A stretch of DNA of 64,000 bases from Leuctra nigra (Eukaryota > Arthropoda > Insecta > Plecoptera > Leuctridae). The notes below the pieces were generated by a model that saw only the letters and a program-made list of their open reading frames with translations, was not told where the DNA came from and searched no databases. Position numbers and translations under genes: made by a program. Shown in pieces: positions 11,496 to 26,400 of the stretch (its first letter is position 1; each line of letters begins with the position of its first letter). The stretch lies in NCBI GenBank assembly GCA_934045905.1, contig OW203771.1, positions 16,357,701 through 16,421,700 of the forward strand, in the 5' to 3' direction.

Positions 11496-14400
11496 GTTAG
11501 TTGACAAAACCATTGCGTATAGCTTCTTTATTTATACTAGCATTGTTATGGTGTTTGATTTGTATTTACTCCCCGAAACAATTGGGTTCTGTATTGTTTC
11601 GGTCATAATTATGATTCCCCATAATGACGGCAACCAAGTCTTACGTAATAAAAAAAGTTAACATAAACACGGAAATGAATGATATAGAAATGTGGAAGTC
11701 AATCCAGAAATTACAATTAAATAAATAGCCTAATGTCGTGCAAAGATTGTAAAGTTAACAATGCCTATTTGAAAGATAATTTGACAGAATTAATGTGTAT
11801 TTATGAAAAATATCTACGGTATAAAATCATGTAAAATGCACTCAAACCGATACTTCAAAATCTTTTGATTTTTTAAGATAGGTACCTAGTTTTTTAACAA
11901 TTTTCTAGTGCTAAAAATTATTTCCAGAAAGGGAAACTGGGCTTGTTTTTATTTTAAATGTTATTTTCTAGTCAATATAGTAATAGGATTAATTTGATAC
12001 TTTTTTAACAAAATAATTGACAATCGTTAATATTATATTGAAACGCCATGCCATGACCAACTAACATTGTTACTGAGACATGGATTTGATTAATTGCATT
12101 TCATGAGCACTGTTCGATACAATCAGTCCAGTAATTTTGAGACATAAAACCACTTACTTTTTTAAAATTAGCTATTGAAAATATTATCTCCTGCATTGTC
12201 AACAAAGTCACGGAAATTGTTCTCAAGATCACGCATGAGTGTTATGGTTAAGGCCATTGTGTATCACGTGACTTTATTTCTCTACATCCGATCAAAAGAA
12301 ATAGTTACCTATGAGTACATACCTTACATCGTTCATGTTGAATAATCCAAGGTGATTTATGAAGGAAATTCACTGCATACTGGAGCTTATCAATATTTGC
12401 AGTCAATAAGATTTATTTTTGCAGTGGTTTAATAAATAAAAACAACACAAATATCGTGTATACGTACGCGTGTGAAGACTGTCAAAACCAAGTGCTGTTC
12501 GTTTAAACATTACATTAATAGTGGATATAATTAATATCTCAACATTTCGTTGGAAAGAGGAAGAAAGAGCGCATGTTTTATATTCTGACATTGCGTCAGG
12601 TTTGTGATGCATATATGCCTTTTTATTAGAGTAATGTTTGCTGTTTTTGGAAACTCGTAGAATTTCCTTCAACTTCAGGTCTTGATTTGAGAATATTTAG
12701 GTGCAAGGAAGTAAAATCATCTTATATCTTATTTTCGCAGTTCTTTTCTGCGTAGAATTAGTTCCAACAGATATGTCCTAACTTATCTGATGAGTGAGAA
12801 GTCTTTGTTAAACTGAACCCTTCCAATAGAAAAAGTGTAGCTTTTTGGTTAAAAAGTCACATGATATACAGGGACCTTAAGGCTAGGATGTTAGGACAAT
12901 ATCCTGTTTTAGTTTTTTGTTCAGACACGTTTTATAGAACGATATATAAATATGTTTCATGTGTTCCTGATTTCAAAAATATATGTTTCAATTTGCCTGA
13001 AAATACTTTATCGCAATTTTGTATGAATTCAGTCCTTTTCTTACTATTTTAAGATCTTTTTGTCCTTTTTATAATTTATTGGGGAAAATTGTATTAAATG
13101 TTTGTTGCAAGTTACAACAATTTTATGAATTTTGGTATTGACCTCAATTCATAAAATTTCCAACCACCATTTGGATTGCGCCATCAACAATTGACACTTG
13201 ATTTATTGTCACATTCATACAAACATTTAAGTTAATTTTAATATATTACTCCAAGTCCAACTCCTAAACCGAAAATTAGATAACATAAAATTTCATTGAT
13301 CCTTTTTCGGTATTTTGTGGTCCTTTTTCAATATAGTTTTAAGGTACTATTGCCTGCCTTTTTGGACGTTTCAAAGGTCCTAAACAACCTAGCCCTAGTT
13401 ATGACTAAATGGTACGATATAACAATTCAATATTATTTCAACTTGTGGCAAAAAGGACATATCTGCACCTCAGAGGTAGAAGGGTGGAAGTCCGTTTTCT
13501 CGATTTTGCTTTTCACATTTTGGAATTATGAAATCAATCTCTATCAATTACCATAAGACTGATGTCATCAAAAACAGTTATATTGAAGTATTTTCTTACA
13601 CAATGACTCATGTCACCATTACAAATATGATTGAATGAAGGTAGAATTGTTGGTTTTTGAGCTCACCTCAAGAATCATTCACATGGACATCCGGCCTTCT
13701 TCCTCTGAGATATATATTATGTTTTGATTTTGAAACCTGTTATCTGCATGATGTGAGAGGGCAATATTTGTTTTACATTATAGTGGTGTTTAGAGTTGAA
13801 ATATGATGCTGATTGGGAGAATACGATGAAGTAGAGATGGACGGTGGTAATGAAGCGGTCGTGGTCTCCTTCGACGAGGAAAACCGCATTAAAATCCTGC
13901 GTCATGAAGCGCACAGCCGCGTGAATCGAACCCGGGACTGCCGAGATGAAAGTCCATCTCTATTCTGGCTGTTGGTTCCGTTAGATTCTACTAAAAGGTC
14001 CCCTCGTCTCGAGGTGACATCTAGAAAATTATTAAGAGTCGGCTGTACTCGAAGTTCACATTGGAGCTAATTTTCTCTAAATAACGTCATAACTTGAGTA
14101 CGATTGACCCTTTCATGGGCAATCACCTTAGAGGACACATGGGAAGAATCTGACATAGGGAAATGCATTTAATTACCCTTCTCCCCAAAACATATTTTTG
14201 TTTTATTTTAATTTTTTAGTCTCAAAATTTGGTGGGAAGTATACTAATTCCCACTGCCCAGGGAAAAGGGATAATCATGTTAATTAAACAAGAAAGGTAA
14301 TAAAATTTAAAAAAAAAAAAAAAATTTGACTTTATCATCGTATGTTGATTATTTAATATAATCTTACATCTTCCTTGGAGAAATTGGTTGATAATACATG

Positions 14401-17400
14401 ATTTAACGAAAAAAGCCTTTGAATGAACATGCGACTATCAACATATGAGCTTGAACTTGACACATCTTCATTTCACAGCTTCTTTGCCGACCTAGCAGAA
14501 GTGAACAATTTTTTTTCTTACTTCCTATTATATACGCTAGATAGCAGCGCAAACAGAAAGTGGGAAATATACTTGGTGGGAAGTATACTTCCCAGTGCCC
14601 ATGAAAGGGCGAAATATGTTAAAAATAATACGCGTAGTTGATTCGACCTCAGCAATATAAACAAAAATATTGTAAATATAAGTTGGTGTTTATTTGGCTA
14701 AGATCGACTAAAAAAAATAGCAATGCTAATTTTAAGAAGGCTCTATGAAGTCGCTGCGACAGAACTTGTGTCTCTCTGACCTCTAGCTCTCTCACTACAG
14801 ATCTGCTGCGGTTCCTACAGCCCGATGACGTGGGCGAGGAGAGCAGTGTCGCCGGCTTCAGGAAGTCGCTGCGACAGAACTTGTGTCTCTCTGACCTCTA
14901 GCTCTCTCACTACAGATCTGCTGCGGTTCCTACAGCCCGATGACGTGGGCGAGGAGAGCAGTGTCGCCGGCTTCAGGATGTCGCTGCGACAGAACTTGTG
15001 TCTCTCTGACCTCTAGCTCTCTCACTACAGATCTGCTGCGGTTCCTACAGCCCGATGACGTGGGCGAGAAGAGCAGTGTCGCCGGCTTCGGGCGAGGAAG
15101 ACGCTGCGACAGAACTTGTGTCGTCGGCGACAAACCTCGCCTCTGCTACTACAAGTTTACACTGGAGAACTACAGCACGCTTGGCAGGTGAATAACTCGA
15201 GTAGTTTCAGATATATATTTGATAATAGTAGAATAACAAGAATGACATTCACACCATTAGAATATTGGGCTACCATTTAGGTTATAGGCTAAGTGAAATC
15301 TTTGAGTTTACACGTATGTTATTGTACAGGGCGTGTGGCTTGTGTCCGACCGTACTATCCGACTGTTACTTGCCTCAGTGCGTCACTGCTGACGGATATG
15401 AGAGAGGAATCTACACACTCAACCGTCGCATGCCAGGACCTTCCATACAGGTCAGTCCAACAATCCCATATTCATGCTAAAACTATACCTAGAAAGTTCA
15501 GGAAGTTCTAGAAAGTGAACATGCTGCCTGGTAAAACCTCGTCACTGCACTTCCACGGCATTCTAGTATATCTTCTCTGTTTCCTGGCAACAGGTGTGTC
15601 TCGGTGACCGCATAGTGATCGACCTGTTGAACATGCTGCCTGGTAAAACCTCGTCACTGCACTTCCACGGCATTCTAGTCTATCTTCTCTGTTTCCTGGC
15701 AACAGGTGTGTCTCGGTGACCGCATAGTGATCGACCTGTTGAACATGCTGCCTGGTAAAACCTCGTCACTGCACTTCCACGGCATTCTAGTCTATCTTCT
15801 CTGTTTCCTGGCAACAGGTGTGTCTCGGTGACCGCATAGTGATCGACCTGTTGAACATGCTGCCTGGTAAAACCTCGTCACTGCACTTCCACGGCATTCT
15901 AGTATATCTTCTCTGTTTCCTGGCTAGGTGTGTCTCGGTGACCGCATACTGATCGACCTGTTGAACATGCTGCCTGGTAAAACCTCGTCACTGCACTTCC
16001 ACGGCATCCTAGTCTATCTTCTCTGTTTCCTGGCAACAGGTGTGTCTCGGTGACCGCATAGTGATCGACCTGTTGAACATGCTGCCTGGTAAAACCTCGT
16101 CACTGCACTTCCACGGCATTCTAGTCTATCTTCTCTGTTTCCTGGCAACAGGTGTGTCTCGGTGACCGCATAGTGATCGACCTGTTGAACATGCTGCCTG
16201 GTAAAACCTCGTCACTGCACTTCCACGGCATTCTAGTCTATCTTCTCTGTTTTCTGGCAACAGGTGTGTCTCGGTGACCGCATAGTGATCGACCTGTTGA
16301 ACAAGCTGCCTGGTAAAACCTCGTCACTGCACTTCCACGGCATTCTAGTCTATCTTCTCTGTTTCCTGGCAACAGGTGTGTCTCGGTGACCGCATAGTGA
16401 CCGACCTGTTGAACATGCTGCCTGGTAAAACCTCGTCACTGCACTTCCACGGCATTCTAGTCTATCTTCTCTGTTTCCTGGCAACAAGTGTGTCTCGGTG
16501 ACCGCATAGTGATCGACCTGTTGAACATGCTGCCTGGTAAAACCTCGTCACTGCACTTCCACGGCATTCTAGTCTATCTTCTCTGTTTCCTGGCAACAGG
16601 TGTGTCTCGGTGACCGCATAGTGATCGACCTGTTGAACATGCTGCCTGGTAAAACCTCGTCACTGCACTTCCACGGCATTCTAGTCTATCTTCTCTGTTT
16701 CCTGGCAACAGGTGTGTCTCGGTGACCGCATAGTGACCGACCTGTTGAACATGCTGCCTGGTAAAACCTCGTCACTGCACTTCCACGGCATTCTAGTCTA
16801 TCTTCTCTGTTTCCTGGCAACAGGTGTGTCTCGGTGACCGCATAGTGATCGACCTGTTGAACATGCTGCCTGGTAAAACCTCGTCACTGCACTTCCACGG
16901 CATTCTAGTCTATCTTCTCTGTTTCCTGGCAACAGGTGTGTCTCGGTGACCGCATAGTGATCGACCTGTTGAACATGCTGCCTGGTAAATCCTCGTCACT
17001 GCACTTCCACGGCATTCTAGTATATCTTCTCTGTTTCCTGGCAACAGGTGTGTCTCGGTGACCGCATAGTGATCGACCTGTTGAACATGCTGCCTGGTAA
17101 AACCTCGTCACTGCACTTCCACGGCATCCTACAGACTGGCAGCAACCACATGGACGGCGTTCCCATGGTGACGCAGTGTCCAGTCACGGAGGGCGCGACC
17201 TTCAGATACAACTTCCTAGCGGGGAACGAGGGCACGCATTTCTACCATTCCCATGACGGTGAGGATCTTATTGAGAGTAGAATCTATCTCTTAAGTGTTC
17301 AAGCCGAATAATTTTGAATAAACGTATTCCGAAGTAGAAAATGTTAGTCATTCTATAAAAGCGCGAGGACAATGAGAGAGACTCAAAAATTTTTCAAATC

Positions 17401-20400
17401 GAGCTGGGAATTTAGAATGGTGTGTTTGCGCTATGAGTGAGAAAATTAAGATACTGAAAAAAGTCGATGTATTGTCACCAGTGTTGAGTAGTAACTTAAC
17501 GAAAGTAATGCGTTACATTTCAGGAACTTTAGTGGTAACTTAGTTCCTTTTTTTCAGTCAGGAACTTTAACTGATAAAGTTCCTTTATTGATGTAACGTC
17601 TATATTACGTTACGTTACTTGCAAAGTTTCTTTTTTCGTTTGAACAGACTCTACTTTTTCTTATGCTTCCGGAGTAGCGATCTGCCATCAAAACAAGTTT
17701 CCACTGGCAGTGCAGCTGCATTAGTTATTGGTTTGGAATGTGCATGCCCTCGTCAGTGATGATAAGGGGATGAGGGGTCGAGGGAGGACCAATGAGAATC
17801 ACCCCCTCACTTGACCTTGGCTTGTTGCAGTGTGACGTAGCAGCTCATTCTCCCTTCAACCATCGTCGCCATTACTTGCGCCAGAGCATTGTTTATAACC
17901 TCTTCTAGTGTTTCAATTTCGTTACGTGTGAATTTCTATCTATTGTAGATTTATATTTGTGATGAAAATGCGTGTAAATGAAACTATTTGCCGTGATACT
18001 TTGTGCAGACAAAAATGCTACCCTGCATCTATGACATTACGTTTTAAACCACTATACCCTGCCGCAATATTCACGATTTTTTCCTAAAAAATCCATCGGT
18101 AACTTTGAAAGTAAATTTGCAAGTAACTTTGGGTAACTGGTAACTTGTAAGTTCCTTTTTTCATGAAGTAACTTAACTTTAACTAAGTTCCTTTTTTGAC
18201 CAAGTAACTTAACTTTAAAGAAGTTCCTTTTCTCAAGTAACTTACTCAACACTGATTGTCACGATGTAGAAAATGTTGACAATGCTAGAATAAACAAACA
18301 TGTCATAACACGGCTCATTTGTATGTGTCACACTGAATGTCTAGTCTCTCATACCGCCCGATTCCGCTATACTAGCAAGTGTAAGTCAATGAAAGAATTA
18401 GAAATACATTTCCATCATATCGTCTGCGAAGGCATATCGCCTACAAGCAATCAATTTATTGGATCTCTCGCATGCCTCTTGGTTCGATTAGACAAATAAT
18501 TCCATCCTGTGTTTTCAAGGCAATCGAACAGATATTCCAGATACTATAGTTGAACTTACATTACGTCGGCTACAAGGCGGTAGAAGATGAAGATGCGGAA
18601 CGCGTTGATTCGATATAGGCAAATTACAATCATTATCAACACAATCATTCGCCAGTCGTCATATGCCTAGTTGCAGAACAGTGCGACGTTAAACACGCTA
18701 AAATATTAAAGACTGCTGTCGATTTTAGTTTGGAATAGACCACATTTTAAATTATCTAGTTAGCTCTGCTTTTCAAAAAATTTCATATGCAGTACCGTGA
18801 TCCTAATATCTATTCATGTTATGATCCATTGTTGAAAAACACTAATAGATATGAGGATCACGGTACTGCATATGACATTTTTTGAAAAGCAGAGCTATCT
18901 ACAATTTAAAATGTGGTCTATTGAATCTAGGAATGAAATCATTTGCCCTACATTTATGCAAACATCATTGAGTTCCTATTTTGTCGTCTACGCACTATTT
19001 GAAATATTCTAATACTGAAACAACTGCTTATAGCACCCTAGAATAGAAATAAAAACACGCATTCAGCCATCCGGTATTGTATACGCATGTACACTGAACG
19101 AAATCAAAACACACACTAACCTCTGGCCCAAGGAAGGTAAGACCTTTGCCCAGTGTTGGTTGACTCATTGAGATGTGAGATGAAGTCACTTACTAGCTGT
19201 CAGAACTTGCAGTTCGTGTATTGGTGAAGTGGCCGTGCAGAACGTAAATAAAAGCGATCATTGTATAGATACTAATATAAATTTCGGCTTTGTGGGAGTG
19301 GGCTTTTTAAATGTATGTGGCTCGAATTGTTGCATATCTATCCGTTTTTTGAAACTATGTTTCTTTACGACTGTATAGAGTGGGGACTGACAAGGTCAGA
19401 ATATTCAATATAATTTCTGGAAGTTGAAGAAGAAAAATGCGAATAAAGAATGATTTGATTTGATTTTGATAAATTTCTTCTTCCCAAGTTGTTCGGCAGG
19501 CTCATGACATATTTTATTTGATCGTGTTTTGTATCAGAAATTCGTGTTTTATGTTCCTTGTAATCCCAGGTCTACAGAAGATGGATGGAATTCAGGGCAA
19601 TCTGGTTGTCCGCCTCCCCGCCGTCGTCGACCCGAACTCCGGGACCTACGACGAGGACCTGCCCGCCCACGTGATGATCATCGCCGACTGGAACGAGGTG
19701 AACGGCGACCAGAAGTTTCCGGGGCTGTGGAGAAGGGAGGCGGGACAAGAGCCGACAACGTACCTTGTCAATGGCAAGGGGAGGCTGTTTTCTAAGGTGA
19801 CGTATCCAAATTAATTTTATCACTAACGTACTGAGAAAATATGTAAAAGCATACTTAGGTACTGTAGAAGAAATCTCGCAGTTCACTTTTTTGAACTCAC
19901 TTTGATAATTACAGAAATGGACTTCCGCCCTTCTACATCTGAAGTATATAATTATGTCCCAAATTACACTTATACACCGTAAAGACATGGCACAAAATTG
20001 GTTCAAGGGCAAAGCTATGAACTTTTCATCCGGAGATTATTGTTCGAATCTCGATGCCATGTGCGAAGCGAGCGTCTCCTTTTGGCTCTTTCGGCACGGA
20101 CATGTTTTTTTTTAGTTACTGAGGCTATACAGGTCACAGTTTTTCTTCGATCGAGCTGAAATTTTGCTCATGTACGGACCATTTCTGGGCGTTGTAGACC
20201 CGTATTTGTTTGAAATCCGCTGATTTGTTCAAATTTAAAAAATATCATTCGATTGGTGGGTCCGATCAATTTGAAAATTTGACAAGTCATTGCTACCAAC
20301 ATTGTACAAATCTTAAAAAGTTTCAGCCACATCCTTTCATTGGTTAAAATTTTAAATCAATTTCCTGTGAGATTTGAAATTTATACTATAGAACCGTTTG

Positions 20401-23400
20401 ACCGATCAGCAAAGCTTTAAATGGTCATTGGGACCAACATTTTAGGTACTTTTGCCAATTTTCAGACTAATCTGTCGTTATTTTCAATAGTTATTGTCAT
20501 TGAGCGAGCGTATAGTGAGCGTCTCCATTTGGCACTGTTGAACACTCTCGTTTTTTATTGTTTTTTTCCCGACGCAACAGGTCACATTGTTTTCCCGATC
20601 GATCTGAAATTTTGCTGTTACTAATATCATTCCAACTAAGTCTCGGATTGTTTTTGAGCGCTGCTCTCTGATTGGTTCAAAAATTAAAATGGCCTGCAGC
20701 TCGCACCGTTTGACGTATCGAATCGACAGTTTTCGCATTTTTTGAGACCGTCGTATAGTGTTTTTTAATGGAAATCCAATGATTGGTACAAATATAAAAA
20801 CAAATATCTTCTGATTGGTTGATCTGATCAATTTGAAATTTTTTATTTATTAGTGTCATTTAGATCAACATTTTATCAACTTCTACAAAGTTTCAGTACA
20901 ATCATACTATTGGTTAAAATTTTAAAAATATCTCCCGATTGGTCGAAAATCAAAATTTGTTCCGATTATGTTCAATTATTTCAATTATATTATCATTAAT
21001 TATTATTATTATTATACTATTAATTATTTATTATCGTTTAATTATTTCTAGTTAATATGGGTGTAGGTATGTTTTCTGTATACGAAATTTCAATAGTACC
21101 TACATGTTGCGCGTTTCGGTGCTCGCTCTTCAACGCGTTACACCGAGCATTTTCCTAGTTAATAAAAACATGTAATAACTTCTCGATTTAGAAGTCAACT
21201 AATACTACATGCGCAATGCCAATAGAATTGAGTCGTTACACATGTAAACAAATTCTGTAAAAGTATAAAACATTGTTAACACTCGCTTGTCGTTATTTCC
21301 TCCTCGCTGGTATATATACAAGTTCCGAAAATGTGCTCATGGAGGGGGTCCGCGGTCGTGGAGGCAACAAAACAAAACAAAGCTAGGTAAAAACCTTCAA
21401 CTCTCACGACCAATTCGACCCCCTTTTTGAAAAAAAAAAGATTGCAATGTTTTTGAGCAATGTCCTTTTGGCTTATATTTGTTACTGAAATCTAAAATAT
21501 TTTCTGTCACACAGGTAGAACCGTTTCTTCTATTGGTAAAAATTTTGCATGGTGATCAAGACCTACATTATCTAAAATTGTACACATTTTTAGTCCAATT
21601 TGTCAAGTATTTACAGACTTACTGATATTTAATGAGTTTAAAATCGGTCGCAGAACAGTTTGATCGAATATAACCAACTTCATGGCTACATTGATTTCTT
21701 ATTCAATTGTTTCAGAATGTATAGATCGGAATGTTGCAATGGAAATCAGTAATGATATAAGTCAGTTATCTTTTATTGAGTGGAGTGTGTTCGGTTGGAG
21801 ATGTGCGCGTATCAGTGCTCGCTCATCAACGCTTTACACCGAGCGTTTTCCTAGTTTATTCTAATCTTGAAATATTTGAAAAATGAATACTAAATTTTCA
21901 TCCCTGCCTTCTTGATGCTTTAGTTTCAAAGCCTGTAGAGAAGCATATAAAATCGGATTCAGTACGAAAGCTCGTCATCAACGCTAGTTAGCCTAGTTAA
22001 GTTAGCCTAGTATTCCTAGTTAGCCTAGTCGCAGAGCAGTGCTACGTCAAATCATATTCCATGACAATCTAGTCCATGCTTATGAGTGTTGAATCAAAAT
22101 ATTATTTGACCTGCAATGCATTAGTGAAGGATATTTACTTCACTTGTGTGCACTGACTGCTTCCGCTTGTTTCGGTTTGTTGATTCTAAACTTTCAAGCG
22201 ATGTTCATATTTTGTTCGAAATAATCTTTGATAATAACAAAGAAATGTCTACATTTCAGTCATCTGACGAACACTCTTCAGCTCACGTAAACGCCTTCAA
22301 GATCTTCCTGAAACACTTGAAGTCGACTGACGACTCCGCCTCCACCTTCACCCCCCTGGCCGTGTTCCACGTGACTCGAGGTCGGCGATATCGCTTCCGC
22401 ATGATCGGCGCCACCTGCCTTCACTGTCCGGCCGAGGTCGTCGTCGAGAAACACCGCCTCCGTGTCATCGCCGTCGACGGGACGTCTGTCAAGCCGGTCT
22501 ACGTCGACAAGATCGTGGTGCTGCCGGGTAAGCTTGGGCCGTCTGACACTGGAGTATGTATCAAGTTAGCGGAACATTATTTGACATGTCTGGTTCTAGT
22601 CTAAGTTTTGTCCTCTCTTTGTACTGAATAGTTCTGGGTCTTTTTTCGTTGGAAGGGTCCTGTAGCTGATACTGTAATTAGTAAAAACAATAACTTCCTC
22701 TGCGCTTGCAGGTGAACGGTACGACTTCGTGCTGGAAGCCACGCAGAGAGTGTCGGCCTACTGGATCCACGTGCGAGGTGTGGGTCCGTGCACAGCTGTC
22801 CGTGCCTACCAGGTGGCCGTGCTGAGGTACGCGCATTCCAGCACGACGGAGCCGCAACAAGAGCCCGGCTATGACGGCGTACAAGTCAAGAACGCAGTGG
22901 TACGGACTTGCTCATAGATAGTAAAGCGTTGATAACATATGAAGAAGGGAGGAGAGGAAACCCGGTTCCGTGATATATTGTATAGACTACTCCTGACGAA
23001 AGATACCAATGGGATAAACGTCCCACCCGAAGGACGGTGTATCATTGTGTACGGTGTACCACAACCCGCGCCGTCGAGAGACTGATAACAGATGGAGGGA
23101 GGTCGTCACACTAACCCCTAAACACTTCAGTCTCTCTGACCCAATGGCAGCATCAAGAAACACACTTAGTTGAGATATTCACATCATCACGTACGCAAAA
23201 CTTTCACTCTATTGGAGAAACAGTTTATCTTGAATCGCACCAACACCTGGAAAAAACAAATACCTTACTAAAAACTTTTTTAAAGTCAAGTTACAAAAGA
23301 ATTGATTCAGTAATGATTCGTGTAACTTATTAGTTATCTCGTCTCCACTTCATCTAGACGATGAACCCGTTCGGCGCCACCTGCGGTCTGCTCAGCAACA

Positions 23401-26400
23401 ACGTGTGTGTCAACCAGCTGGTGACGTCACACCCGACGGACCCTCGCCTCCTGGCGCACGACGCCGACGTCCGCGTCGTCCTCGGCTTCGACTACAAGTT
23501 CTTCACTGTGGACGAACTCTTCAGGAGCAACACTTATCACAGATTTCTGCGTGAGTTGTTGAGTTTCATGTCGGTTTTCACTACTATATGAAAGCGATGA
23601 TTGACCGTTTTATTTCGAATATTCTAACCTTGAAGACCTTGAATATGGCTTTCTACTAAAGTTATCCATCAGTACAGAAACTATAAAGTATCAATCAATT
23701 ATCCGGGTAATCCAAGAGGCGGATCTTGCTCGAAATCAATAGGAAAACGATTAATGAGTTTTCAGTGAAAATTTTGTCCTGATTCCCTACTTTGTTTGTT
23801 ATGCGATAATATCAAGGAAATGAACAGAGAATATCAACAGAGATTCAGGTTACAAGTATGAAGTGAAGACGTTTGCTCCCCTCACTTGATTATACGTTTG
23901 GTTCTGTGGTTGAACCACGCGAGATATTCAGTAGAAGTCAGATTTATATTTATGTTAATAAGGCCCGGAATAACCAAAGTTAAATTGTGCTGGATTAACT
24001 AACTTTTGGATTAAATTCAATTGTTTCACTCATTTTGAGGTATCTGATTGGCTGTGCCGCCAATTTAGTCCAATATTTAGTTTATCCGGCTCAGATTAAC
24101 TTTGGTTATACCGACCCTAACGAGTATAAATTTTACTTAAATGTTGAAATGTTTTCGTTTTATTGTCATGTTTTTGATTCTCATCTAAATTCTACTGTTT
24201 TCATGACTGTAAAAATCATGCAATAATGTAAATTTCTCGTATACGTATTCACACATAGAAATTATCACCTGTAATATAATATTTAAAAAAATTATGGTCA
24301 ACAGCGAGGTTATCAGCGCCGAAAATCAATGTATATTTTGACGCATGAAATTCACGGTTATACTACCAGGTATTTTCTGTCGCACAGTAACTGGACGTGT
24401 GAATAGTGTATAATCGCGATTAACATTGCACTGTCTATTACATAACAACGAACCATTACAACTGAAACACACAGAGTAGCAAACGGCGCGGCATACGCAC
24501 TTTTCAACAATGCTCAACGAGGACTTTAGTTTCATTTCTTGTCAGTTTCAGGAGCGACCAATGCATTTTTCTTTTACTTTTATCACAAAGTAGTCATTCA
24601 GATTACAACTTGACCTTCTCTTGATGTTGCAGAGCCTACTCCAACCGGTTTTCTCTGCGGGCTGACCAACAACCTGGTCAGCTCTCTGCCGTCGTACAAC
24701 AGTCCCAAGATCTCCCAGGCGCTGGTGAAGTGGTTCTGCGAGACAAGTGAGTCCCAAGAGTTTATAACAACTCCATACCTGTATGATATCATGAAATCTG
24801 TGAGGATAGCTTTGAATGTTCTTCTGAGACCAAAGAAACAGCGCAAACCAGCGAGAAACTTTCAAATAGTTCGGAATGGTTGTCAATACTGACAAGCCAC
24901 GTTTATAAAACAGACTAAAGATAGTACAATTACCTACCTGTCTATTGCCAAATTGACCATGTAATACGAAATGTAATCAACATTATGCAAATATCATTGA
25001 TTATAGGAATATCGTGTAAACATAAGCATCTAACAACGTTTGAGAATAAATTTATGAATAACTGTTAATCAGTTCTCTATTATCATTTTCAAGCACATCT
25101 TTGTCACGCCCTTGCCAAACGTAATCTATTTGTAACTCTGAATAGTAGGTACTTCGCATTAAAACGATAACATCTAATTCTAAAATTTATAATATTTGAC
25201 GTTCTCAATACGTCTTCTGTGAAATCTACAACAATTGAAATTTTCAGTCCATAATCTATTTTCTCTCCTGATTGTTGTAGACCCATATGCAGTGCAAGTA
25301 GCTGGCTTAATCAACGGGATCAGCAACGTGCTGCCACCTGCACCGATCCTGTCGCAAGCTGGAGACATCCCACAGCGCGTGTACTGCGAGACAACAAGCA
25401 ACGGCTTCGACGGATGTGATGGAGACTACTGTGAATGTTTCCACTTGTTGCGCTTCCCAGTCGGCGCTTTGGTCGAGATGATCTTCGCCGATCTCTGTGA
25501 GTTACCACATCCAATGCATGGGCAAAGATGAACTGCATGATACTTCCAACAATATTGAAATTAAGAAAATATTCAAATATTTTAATATTCGTTGGGCGCC
25601 AGTAAGGATGACAAAAGGGGCACTTTTTCGCTGCTTCGAAACTATTTAATTTTAAATTTACGAAAGAGTAACAAAACTCTTGACTATAACAGCTTCAACT
25701 CTAAATATGTTTAAATAGCTACAATGTTACTGTATAATATTCCTGTTTTAGATTTAATTACAAGTTATAGTTTAGTTCAGCGGTCGCCAACCTTTAGAAC
25801 CTCGCGGACCACTTATGACAATTTTATATCTCGCGGACCACTCAGGCGCGTAAAATACGTGTGCCGGGAAATACGATAAGTGAGGGAGACAATGGGAAGT
25901 CTGGGGGGAAGGCCCCCCAGTAATAAGCGGGTCCGGGGCGCTTAGTCCCGGAAAATTTTTGTATTCAGCAAGTCATTTGGCGCGTCTCTACGCGATTTCA
26001 GCCAACTTTTATTTCGAGAAAATGCGTTTAAAATGACTCTTAGGTTTTGGAAAAATACTCAGAAACTGATTTTATTTCATTATAGAGCTAGTGAATATGT
26101 ATACTTTGTAAAAGGCATAGGTACGTATTGAAACATGTCCGAATTCAGTACATTTGTATTGGATTGCCATTTTTCTAAATTAAATAAATTGCATGGAAAC
26201 TTAAAAGTAAACTTCAAAATTTCTCTGGGGACCACCAAAATTTTCTCGCGGACCACCAGTGGTCCACGGACCACCGGTTGGCGACCGCTGGTTTAGTTCA
26301 TTCTCATATTTTTGACAACTGTTTCAACTGAAACATTTGTATTCCCACAAATAAGTGATACGTGATGGAGCCACTTCTGGCAAGATGGCTACTATCAGGT

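Noticed and set aside
11362..11661. Longer open frame overlapping laccase exon 1
   Set aside because: Its phase at the GTTAGT donor does not match exon 2, whereas the ATG at 11429 gives a signal peptide in the right phase.
13813..14070. tRNA gene or SINE near GAATCGAACCCGGG
   Set aside because: Only a B-box-like motif is present; no A box at the right spacing and no cloverleaf could be drawn.
14801..15030. Alternative first copies of laccase exon 2
   Set aside because: Read in the laccase frame they end at TAG (CTCTAG) and have no donor, so they cannot contribute a working exon.
15519..17130. CRISPR-like or tandem gene array
   Set aside because: The 112-bp units are contiguous with no spacers and are copies of a laccase intron/exon junction.
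19200..19472. LINE 3' tail ending in TTTGATTTGATTTTGAT
   Set aside because: A short A/T-rich repetitive tail alone, with no reverse transcriptase and no second copy in the window.
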